DNA of 5,216 nucleotides, from positions 1 through 5,216 of the forward strand of contig NZ_NPDU01000126.1 of the NCBI RefSeq assembly GCF_002811985.1, written 5' to 3'. This DNA is from Leptospira adleri (lineage in GTDB: Bacteria > Spirochaetota > Leptospiria > Leptospirales > Leptospiraceae). Each line of letters opens with the position of its first letter. Position 1 is the stretch's first letter. Made by a program: the position numbers and the translations under genes. The notes under the pieces were generated by a model. It did not search any database. It had not been told where the DNA came from and saw nothing but the letters and a program-made list of their open reading frames with translations. Positions 1-5,139 of the stretch are shown here, piece by piece.

Positions 1-48
1 AAAGCTCATGGCTTGATCGTGTGAGGAGAGCTCTTCTCAAGTTCTCAT

Positions 49-240
49 TTGTGCGAAACTTTAAGGACACTATCTTCCAAAGTGTCTGCATGTTTTAGAA
101 ACATTACGAGATACTTTGGAATGATTTAATATTTTGATCTTTTTCTGAATACATCGTTGCGATTCCGTTGCCATATATACTCCTCAGGTTGAATACTTTA
201 TCATATCTGTAAACGCAGGTCGTTAGTTTCACACCTAAGT
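49..240 (-). mobile_element. Internally deleted IS481/IS3-like remnant (candidate)
   Basis: This short segment carries the beginning of a transposase gene (70-174) between two inward-facing similar sequences. On the minus strand, reading from about 234, there is GTGTGAAACT; on the plus strand, reading from 51, there is GTGCGAAACT, followed by divergent bases. A 10-bp terminal match with one mismatch on either side of a truncated transposase would fit an insertion sequence that lost its interior and kept both ends. No target-site duplication is seen next to the arms. The match is short, so the boundaries are only suggestive; the transposase fragment inside is the firmer part. Confidence 0.3.
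70..174 (-). pseudogene. Truncated N-terminus of an IS481/IS3-type transposase
   Basis: This is a 34-codon frame starting at ATG 174-172 and ending at TAG 72-70. A strong ribosome binding site, GAGGAG at 180-185, lies 5 bases upstream of the ATG. The product contains a stretch reading KVSRNVSKTCRHFG. The pattern 'NVS-TCR-FG', normally followed by ISR and an aromatic residue, is the recognition helix-turn-helix at the N-terminus of many IS481/IS3-family integrase-type transposases. Here the frame diverges and stops right after HFG, so the rest of the helix-turn-helix and the whole DDE catalytic core (about 300 residues in intact relatives) are missing. It is a remnant, probably non-functional. 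The stop lies within a small hairpin (GACACT/AGTGTC, about 66-85). It sits just downstream of the lipoprotein gene on the same strand. The family is assigned from memory of the motif. Confidence 0.55.
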
Positions 241-244
241 GGAG

Positions 245-1501
245 CTACTCTATCGGCTGAATGACAAACTCTTTTCCATTAAACTTATAATTACGTTTTG
301 TTTCCACACCAGACGGCCCCTCTCCTTCCGGAGGCGAAATATCTGTAACGGAAATATTATAACCTCCATAATCATAGAAAGTAACTTTGTCGCCCATTGT
401 TTCAAATATCTTTTCGTAATCATTTCCAGATTTAACGAACACAAAGATGTTTTCCGCATCTCCACAAAAGAAACCTTCACAACTGGTATAGTTGCTAAGA
501 AATTTAGTAGTCACTGCGAAATAACTTTTACCTTTGAAGGTAAATTTATCGATCAACAGACTATTCATATCAATATCTTTTGAATTGAGTGAATCTAATT
601 TTTCTATGATCTTTCTATTTATCTGGTTTTGCGGGTGAACAGATAAATGGAGGGAGGCGTATCGCCTAGAAACTTTTAAATAATTAGATGGTATATAGCC
701 ATCAACCAATACATTATATTTTGTTTCCTCTTCAAAAAAAGGAGTTTTAGCTTCATCTTTAATAACGTGAAAAAATACTTTCCCCTCAGGTGTTACGATC
801 CGTTTCTTTACTTTGATGAAATCGCCTTCCCGAAGTTCGGAAACATCTTTTGATTGAAATTTTTCATTAAAATAGCTAAATATACGATCTACAGGTTTTA
901 CGAGATATCCCCATCCTTCTTCTTCCACTTCTAAATTCTTCTTTTCTAAAAGCTCCTCAGAACTTGATCCCCGCATAATATATGGCACAAATAAAAAGCC
1001 TATGTTATCATTCTTAGCTTTAACCTTCGCCCATACACCATTAGTACCTTGAACGGAAATTTGATTTTGACCAAGATCTAAAATTTCTACAAGTTCCCTA
1101 GTCTTTAATTTTTCTATAATTTTACCATTGGTTCCAGGATAATCTCGCAGTAACAATTGAGTTGCTGTTACAATTCCATATTTGTTTTCAACGACAGGCA
1201 TAAATAATTGAATCCCGTATTGGAGATGAGCGTCGCCTAACTGGACATAACCAACTTTTTCTTTCTGACGTATTTTTATCCAGGCACTTCCCTTTACTGA
1301 ATCGGTATCCTGAACTTTAGCTGAAAGAACATCATAAGGTATATTACGATCAATTTTAAAAGAAACTGGAGACTTCAAGGAAGGCTTCCCGTACGCGTTA
1401 GCCTCATTTTGTGTAACATACCCAAATCCCTTTGAAGTTGATATACATGAAATCGTAAATAAACCAAATATAATGAAAATGTAACTAATCCTTGTGCTCA
1501 T
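245..1501 (-). CDS. SH3-domain lipoprotein, Leptospira type
   Basis: This encodes a predicted exported lipoprotein of about 418 residues. I chose ATG 1501-1499 over the TTG at 1558: it has AAGGA 8 bases upstream, and the protein then begins directly with a signal peptide. That peptide has Arg4, a hydrophobic core at residues 5-17 and a permissive lipobox LFTISC, with Cys19 as the likely lipidated residue. After the signal come two bacterial-SH3-like modules (about 25-93 and 107-176). The second has the familiar 'LLLRDYPGTNGKIIEKL' and 'GVWAKVK' signature. A third, weaker SH3-like module spans about 198-276, and the C-terminal domain of about 140 residues has two cysteines (341 and 346). SH3b modules usually bind cell wall or protein ligands, and such proteins sit in the envelope. 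The exact role is unknown. The gene appears intact and stands alone: about 800 bases separate it from the operon upstream, and only an IS remnant lies downstream. Confidence 0.85.
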   Translation of the reverse strand: MSTRISYIFIIFGLFTISCISTSKGFGYVTQNEANAYGKPSLKSPVSFKIDRNIPYDVLSAKVQDTDSVKGSAWIKIRQKEKVGYVQLGDAHLQYGIQLFMPVVENKYGIVTATQLLLRDYPGTNGKIIEKLKTRELVEILDLGQNQISVQGTNGVWAKVKAKNDNIGFLFVPYIMRGSSSEELLEKKNLEVEEEGWGYLVKPVDRIFSYFNEKFQSKDVSELREGDFIKVKKRIVTPEGKVFFHVIKDEAKTPFFEEETKYNVLVDGYIPSNYLKVSRRYASLHLSVHPQNQINRKIIEKLDSLNSKDIDMNSLLIDKFTFKGKSYFAVTTKFLSNYTSCEGFFCGDAENIFVFVKSGNDYEKIFETMGDKVTFYDYGGYNISVTDISPPEGEGPSGVETKRNYKFNGKEFVIQPIE

Positions 1502-1509
1502 AAAACTTT

Positions 1510-1514
1510 TCCTT
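1510..1514 (-). promoter_or_regulatory. Ribosome binding site of the lipoprotein gene
   Basis: AAGGA on the minus strand lies 8 bases before ATG 1501-1499. It decides the start: the longer TTG-initiated reading (1558) would put 19 non-hydrophobic residues before the signal peptide and has no comparable site. Confidence 0.7.
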
Positions 1515-1619
1515 TTAAAATCATTGCCAGACACTTCTATATTTCCCTGCTTGAACAATTATCAGACTTCGCCCAAATAACCGTGGCCTTGAGCCATAAC
1601 TTATTGTTTAATATTATCT

Positions 1620-1683
1620 AACAACTTTGGAGGGCTGCTTTTTTTTCCTTTCGAATGCAAACGAAAGAGGAATCTAAGTTGTT
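1620..1683. repeat. Nested inverted repeat upstream of the lipoprotein gene
   Basis: An outer perfect 8-bp stem, AACAACTT (1620-1627) with AAGTTGTT (1676-1683), encloses an inner hairpin CTTTCG-AATGCAAA-CGAAAG (about 1649-1668). A run of eight or nine T lies on the plus strand between the left outer arm and the inner stem. It lies about 120-180 bases upstream of the lipoprotein start. It could be a regulatory structure, an operator-like site or a mobile-element end; the sequence does not decide. Confidence 0.45.
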
Positions 1684-1999
1684 GTAAAAGAATACCATTT
1701 AAAAACATTGGAATTTTCGAAAAAAACAAAAATGCATTTCTCAAGGTCTTCTTTCTTTATATAGATAGATTTTTTAGATTTCAGGCTAACTAAATACTTT
1801 AACTTTGATCATCCATTCCCAGGCAAAAAAATTCTCCAGCTGCACCTTTCATCAAGTTCCAGCATTATTCTCTAACATACTCCGCTTATTTCAACAAAAT
1901 TCTCCTTGACTTTTCCTCCCTTATCTGTAGACCAAATAAACTTTCTGGACCAAGCAGTGACGTTGTCTATAAATCAAAAATCAGTTCAGAACTCCAAGT

Positions 2000-2020
2000 T
2001 TTCTACGCTTCCCGTAGAAA
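2000..2020. repeat. Perfect 8-bp hairpin in non-coding DNA
   Basis: TTTCTACG (2000-2007) pairs perfectly with CGTAGAAA (2013-2020) across a 5-base loop. No T-run follows on either strand, so it is not a standard intrinsic terminator. It may be part of a decayed repeat or a structured RNA. Confidence 0.5.
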
Positions 2021-2211
2021 CCACAGGGACTAACGTGTTTTGGTCGGACTTAGGCATATCTCCTCGCACCAATCCTCACCAACCACCCTTTTTCAAAATA
2101 TCCACTAAGCCTTTCATTACCTCAAAGAACGTTAACCCTCTTCAGAGCAGTAAACAAAAGTTATCTCCTAAAGAATCTCAATCTACTACTCTACCAGTCT
2201 GCGGTGGAGGG

Positions 2212-2225
2212 AAAGGATTCTATTC
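2212..2225 (+). repeat. Motif copy AAAGGATTCTATTC, possible left end of the operon unit
   Basis: This 14-base sequence matches AAAGGATTCTTATTC, which lies in opposite orientation at 5022-5036 (minus) and again at 5127-5141 (plus), apart from one missing T. The first two copies face each other across the whole three-gene operon, about 2.8 kb apart, as terminal inverted repeats would. No target-site duplication was identified, and the match is short. Confidence 0.3.
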
Positions 2226-2288
2226 AAGTCATAGCCTTATAATATTGAGCTTTTTAAGTTGGGAGTTTTCGCCTAACAATTAATTAAT

Positions 2289-2317
2289 GGCGTTATAGAT
2301 TTATTTTCTATTTCGCC
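2289..2317 (-). terminator. Hairpin overlapping the stop codon of the last operon gene
   Basis: GGCG (2289-2292) pairs with CGCC (2314-2317) and ATAGA (2295-2299) pairs with TCTAT (2307-2311), with a TT/TT internal loop and a 7-base loop. The stop codon of the 211-residue gene (2303-2301) lies in the loop. On the operon's strand the hairpin is followed by ATTAATTAATT, not a clean T-run. It may therefore be a weak terminator or an mRNA 3'-end stabiliser. Confidence 0.35.
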
Positions 2318-2936
2318 TCTCCAATTTATTTACCTGAACTCGAATAGCTTCTTCCCATTCCTTTCCATATCGATTCTTCACCTTTTGCGTTCCGGCTATA
2401 GCCGCTTTATTCCATCCCTCTTCTTCAGAGTTGAATGGTGTTCTCGTGTATAAAAGCTTCAATTTTTGCCTTTGTCTTTTTAAATACTTTTCAGGTTTAA
2501 AAACTGGAATTCCACTCCTATCAATTCTTCTTGCTAACTTCTGTATTTGCCTTTGAGATGCAACCCACCAGATGGAACTTACACTCTTTGGGAAATCTCG
2601 AAAGTTCAACTTCTCTAAAATTCGATATTCTGTAGCTTGCCAAGCTGATAGGAGATCGTAATATTTCTTTAGTTTTTTAGTTTGAAAAGGAATAAGCATT
2701 TTCCAAAGATCATCTTCGACTCTTTCGATATCTTTCTTACCGGAAAAGTCATTGTGAATTCGGTCGAGCTTACTTTTGTTTACAGTAAAAGACTGATACC
2801 AGGTTCTCTCAGAGATGAATTCTCTCCTTCGATTCGAATCAAATTTTACCCTTTGAAAATGTCTGATTCTAATCTTTCGAATGAAATATTCTATAACAAA
2901 CATTGGAAATTCATCGTCCGGTATTGTCCGCTTCAT
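2301..2936 (-). CDS. Basic protein of unknown function, third gene of the transposase operon
   Basis: This is a 211-residue protein that I do not recognise. It is rich in Lys and Arg throughout, with basic clusters near residues 20-38, 131-140 and 150-160 and a very basic C-terminus (205-211). It has a Trp-Trp pair at 123-124, several predicted amphipathic helices, no signal peptide, no membrane segment and no zinc-binding cysteine pattern (it contains no cysteine). The charge suggests a nucleic-acid-binding accessory protein. It starts at ATG 2936-2934, which overlaps the stop of the preceding gene as ATGA, with AAAGGA a few bases upstream inside that gene. This indicates translational coupling and a joint function with the HNH-like protein and the transposase. 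A hairpin overlaps its stop codon. A role as a target-selection or DNA-end-binding partner is only a guess. Confidence 0.7.
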   Translation of the reverse strand: MKRTIPDDEFPMFVIEYFIRKIRIRHFQRVKFDSNRRREFISERTWYQSFTVNKSKLDRIHNDFSGKKDIERVEDDLWKMLIPFQTKKLKKYYDLLSAWQATEYRILEKLNFRDFPKSVSSIWWVASQRQIQKLARRIDRSGIPVFKPEKYLKRQRQKLKLLYTRTPFNSEEEGWNKAAIAGTQKVKNRYGKEWEEAIRVQVNKLERRNRK

Positions 2937-3280
2937 TTAATTCCTTTCTTCGCTTTAGTAACTAACAACTTGTAACCCCTTTCATGCCCTCTTAATTGAA
3001 TGATCTCAGCCGCTACATCAATTATATCCTTCTCGTTTACATGTCTTGCGAGAAAGGAGAGGGATCTGTCTACAAGATAATGGTTATCAAGACTTTCTAT
3101 TCCTTCGTTTTTGTAAGGTTCCCTTAACTCAACTTCAACAGTAAGAGCAGTTAACTCTCTTCCAGTAAGTGCACATTTACGATCCTGTTTCTTTAGCAGT
3201 TCTTTAAAATCATTCGCAGTGAATTTGAATTTAGCTTTTGTCCTTCGATCTGCTTTCGATTTAGAACCTTTCTTTTCCAT
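2933..3280 (-). CDS. Small HNH-like protein, apparently lacking the catalytic histidine
   Basis: This is a 115-residue basic protein. Residues 20-41 (FTANDFKELLKKQDRKCALTG) match the lead-in of small HNH nucleases, which typically reads 'l...Q.g.CaltG..L'. In the family this is followed by a core like 'vELDHI.P...GG...l.N', whose histidine is catalytic. Here the aligned stretch is VEVELREP (48-55): the Asp-His pair is replaced by Glu51-Leu52, with the proline kept at 55. The Asn of the 'LDN' motif is kept (Asn66), but the final Asn/His position reads FLAR (77-79 region). The fold may thus be retained as a DNA-binding or structural module while cleavage is lost. The start ATG 3280-3278 has GGAGA 5 bases upstream. 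It overlaps the end of the transposase gene by 20 bases, and its stop overlaps the next start as ATGA. The HNH assignment rests on motif memory and spacing. Confidence 0.7.
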   Translation of the reverse strand: MEKKGSKSKADRRTKAKFKFTANDFKELLKKQDRKCALTGRELTALTVEVELREPYKNEGIESLDNHYLVDRSLSFLARHVNEKDIIDVAAEIIQLRGHERGYKLLVTKAKKGIK

Positions 3281-5072
3281 ACAATTCTCCTATATATTTT
3301 ATTCTTTCTTTTTTCGTCATACCATACTTACTTTTAGCTCCGACTTGAGTTTCCTCAAAAATAACCTCAATATTCTCTTTTAAGTTCTCATTATTCTCAA
3401 ATTGACTTCGATCAAAGGTGTATAAGACATCCGGTAATTCAGGAATGAGTTTCTTAACTAAATATTGAGCCTTTTCAAACTTATTCTTTCCAACTCGTTT
3501 AACAGTCGCAATACCAAGTTTCGCCCATCTCTGAATGATTCGAAACATAGGCTTATGAGAGGAAAGTTCACCGAAATCATGCTGAAGAAGATTATAATCG
3601 GAATCGAAGTTAAGTTGATTCCAGATAGAATACGCGATCGAGTTATAGAACTTTTCTTTCTGTTTTCGATGCGTCGGACCTGATTCCATAAAATCGAGAT
3701 AATCAAAGTAAGCTTGTTTGAGAGGAAAATACAGATTCTCTTCCAATAAAAACCTAAACTTTTTATCAATTCTCTTTCGAGTTCTACTATGATCGCTATG
3801 GATTCTGGTTAAAGGAGAAGGTAACGGATAAATTAGATCTTGTCTGTTTTTAAGTAGATTTATGGACTCTTGGTTAGTTTTACAGGATTTATTAGAAAAC
3901 CTATACCTACTCCCTACATTCCACAATTTCTCACTCTTCTTTCCACCAACAAGCTTCTCTAACCCATACACTCTCAATCCTTTCAAACCAGAATACTCAT
4001 TGAGATAAAGAACACTATTCTCTGGTCTAATATAACTGTAAGAAGCTAAGAAAGAATATTTAATACTTCTCTGAGTTCCCTCTGCACATTGCGAGTTTAC
4101 TCCATCCTTTGACCAACGATTCCTTCCCCAGACATTCCGTTTCGTATCAACAGCTCTAAGAGAATGATTCACTTGTCGAAAGTTAACATTGTATCTCTCC
4201 ATCCAAGGCATGCCCTCATCAGCAAATAAAGGAACATCCTCTGGTAAAAAATCAAACAGTGGTTGAAGTGACTTTTGCTTTTGATCTGGAACAGAAGAGA
4301 GTATTACTGGACCACCTTTAATCGCAAGAGTATGACAGAGAGTTCCAATTTGATACTTTCCACGTTCTTCAGCAACCGCATCCGTTAAATAAATAGAAGC
4401 AGTCTGACCTTTGTGCTTAAATCTCTTTCGGTATCCATTCGCTCTTTGAGAAGCAGAGAATAACGCTAATGTATCTGTATGAACAACTGGCTTCCCTTCA
4501 ATAAAAGGCTTTAAATCCCCTGATTCTGGCAGTTTTTTACCCTTCCAAGCTTTCTTTAGATCCTTTACCATTTCCCTTTTAATAGAAGGAATCAAATCAC
4601 TTAAGAAAATCTGTAGCCTGCGTTTGAGTAAAGTTCCAGTGTTCTTAGAAACTGATAACTTTCTACAGATAGCAGAAGCTGAAAGACCGAGTGGAAAGAG
4701 TTCAATCGATTCGATTAAGAGATAGGAGAACACCCACAACGGTAATTTTAAATGTTCTAAGGGCGTATCTTTCGTTAATGATACCTGACCATTGCACTTA
4801 GAACAACGGAGAACATTCTCTCTAGTAGAAATACCTTTTGTAAGAGGTATTTTACAGGTAGGACAGTTCTTAGGATAGCATTGGGTAATGAGGTTTTTAG
4901 TAAGTTCTGTGTAATAATCAAGATTGAGATGAGGGAACTTTGAGTTAAAACGATCTTTAGCTGTGAGTTTAGATTGTTTAGATGCGAGTTTATTAGGTTT
5001 TAATGTGTTAGGATTGTGGGCGAATAAGAATCCTTTTTTACTTTGAACGGTGGGCAAGAAGGTGGGACCCAA
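3261..5072 (-). CDS. IS1595/ISXO2-like DDE transposase with a long C-terminal extension
   Basis: The frame encodes 603 residues. A zinc ribbon (Cys70, Cys73, Cys90, Cys93) is followed by 'TPLEHLKLPLWVFSYLL' and 'GLSASAICRKLSVSKNTG' (129-146), the family's helix-turn-helix-like segment. The RNase-H-like core has Asp200 (VVHTD), Asp285 (LFADEG) and, near the C-terminal end of the core, Asn326/Glu331 and Lys338 (VNSQCAEGTQRSIK), then YLNEY (356-360). This resembles the DD-N/E-K arrangement of IS1595-family enzymes, which cut and rejoin DNA at element ends. Typical members end soon after this point; this one continues from about 390 to 603 with a basic region I do not recognise. The only near-terminal starts in frame are TTG at 5072 and 5057, both without a good ribosome binding site; no in-frame ATG occurs before residue 168. 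A -1 frameshift from ATG 5077 is an alternative. The coding frame itself has no internal stop. Confidence 0.75.
   Translation of the reverse strand: MGPTFLPTVQSKKGFLFAHNPNTLKPNKLASKQSKLTAKDRFNSKFPHLNLDYYTELTKNLITQCYPKNCPTCKIPLTKGISTRENVLRCSKCNGQVSLTKDTPLEHLKLPLWVFSYLLIESIELFPLGLSASAICRKLSVSKNTGTLLKRRLQIFLSDLIPSIKREMVKDLKKAWKGKKLPESGDLKPFIEGKPVVHTDTLALFSASQRANGYRKRFKHKGQTASIYLTDAVAEERGKYQIGTLCHTLAIKGGPVILSSVPDQKQKSLQPLFDFLPEDVPLFADEGMPWMERYNVNFRQVNHSLRAVDTKRNVWGRNRWSKDGVNSQCAEGTQRSIKYSFLASYSYIRPENSVLYLNEYSGLKGLRVYGLEKLVGGKKSEKLWNVGSRYRFSNKSCKTNQESINLLKNRQDLIYPLPSPLTRIHSDHSRTRKRIDKKFRFLLEENLYFPLKQAYFDYLDFMESGPTHRKQKEKFYNSIAYSIWNQLNFDSDYNLLQHDFGELSSHKPMFRIIQRWAKLGIATVKRVGKNKFEKAQYLVKKLIPELPDVLYTFDRSQFENNENLKENIEVIFEETQVGAKSKYGMTKKERIKYIGELYGKERF
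3286..3290 (-). promoter_or_regulatory. Internal ribosome binding site for the HNH-like gene
   Basis: GGAGA on the minus strand, 5 bases before ATG 3280-3278, lies inside the 3' end of the transposase reading frame. It supports an independent but coupled start for the second gene and argues that the 20-base gene overlap is real. Confidence 0.7.
5033..5039 (-). promoter_or_regulatory. Candidate -1 frameshift heptamer A-AAA-AAG
   Basis: On the minus strand, an ATG at 5077-5075 opens a 25-codon frame ending at TAA 5002-5000. Its codons 13-15 read GTA AAA AAG, so the heptamer A-AAA-AAG is in the phase used for -1 slippage in several IS elements and dnaX. Slipping there continues exactly into the transposase frame (GGA at 5033-5031). 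The ATG lies in a hairpin stem and lacks a well-spaced ribosome binding site, so this remains a hypothesis. Confidence 0.3.
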
Positions 5073-5074
5073 GA

Positions 5075-5089
5075 CATTCCGGAGGAATG
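5075..5089. repeat. Perfect 6-bp hairpin at the transposase start region
   Basis: CATTCC and GGAATG pair across a 3-base loop, reinforced by the outer ACCCA/TGGGT pairing (5067-5071 with 5092-5096). On the operon strand the 3' arm contains ATG 5077-5075, and the outer arm includes bases next to TTG 5072. The fold could hide either start and limit transposase translation. Confidence 0.55.
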
Positions 5090-5097
5090 GATGGGTT

Positions 5098-5110
5098 CCG
5101 CTTTTTGCGG
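5098..5110. repeat. Perfect GC hairpin CCGC-TTTTT-GCGG
   Basis: A 4-bp GC-only stem with a 5-base loop lies in otherwise AT-rich DNA. No T-run follows on either strand, so it is not a standard terminator. It forms part of the folded region between the two transposase sequences. Confidence 0.55.
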
Positions 5111-5139
5111 GGTGTGAAATGTAAGAAAAGGATTCTTAT

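Larger units (their letters stand above)
1502..2288. other. Non-coding stretch between the lipoprotein gene and the transposase operon
   Basis: I see no convincing gene on either strand. A 125-codon plus-strand frame (1906-2283) starts at TTG without a ribosome binding site and is dominated by Ser, Thr and Pro with no recognisable motif. The minus strand breaks into short frames. The stretch should contain the lipoprotein promoter, but no clear -35/-10 pair could be picked. It holds a nested inverted repeat (1620-1683), a perfect 8-bp hairpin (2000-2020) and a copy of a motif shared with the other side of the operon (2212-2225). Some of it may be decayed mobile DNA. Confidence 0.5.
2212..5072 (-). 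mobile_element. Candidate IS1595-derived transposon with two passenger genes
   Basis: The unit consists of an ISXO2/IS1595-like transposase gene followed by two overlapping genes in the same direction. Part of a second, related transposase gene abuts it at the right, as expected for repeated mobile DNA. A short motif, AAAGGATTCT(T)ATTC, occurs in inverted orientation near both sides (2212-2225 and 5022-5036). However, the right copy lies inside the open frame of the transposase, the motif lacks the usual GGG start of IS1595-family ends, and no 8-bp target duplication was found. The boundaries are therefore tentative, and the unit could instead be a fixed, domesticated operon. Confidence 0.4.

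Noticed and set aside
1..100. Minus-strand frame running off the left edge, starting with an ATG near the IS remnant
   Set aside because: It has no ribosome binding site, only about 30 codons are visible, and it shows no motif; it overlaps the transposase remnant in another frame.
239..583. Plus-strand frame of 114 codons
   Set aside because: It is antisense to the lipoprotein gene, which has a signal peptide, lipobox and domain signatures.
1986..2057. Minus-strand 23-codon frame after GAGGAG
   Set aside because: The spacing between GAGGAG and the ATG is only 2 bases, and the peptide shows no recognisable feature.
2180..2200. TGGTAGAG on the minus strand, like a tRNA D-arm
   Set aside because: No T-arm sequence, acceptor stem or anticodon arm could be placed around it.
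1906..2283. Plus-strand open frame of 125 codons
   Set aside because: It starts with TTG, has no ribosome binding site, is dominated by Ser/Thr/Pro and shows no motif.
2682..2975. Plus-strand frame of 97 codons
   Set aside because: It is a shadow across the junction of two well-supported overlapping minus-strand genes.
5098..5110. Intrinsic terminator at the GC hairpin
   Set aside because: There is no T-run after the stem on either strand; the T-run is in the loop.
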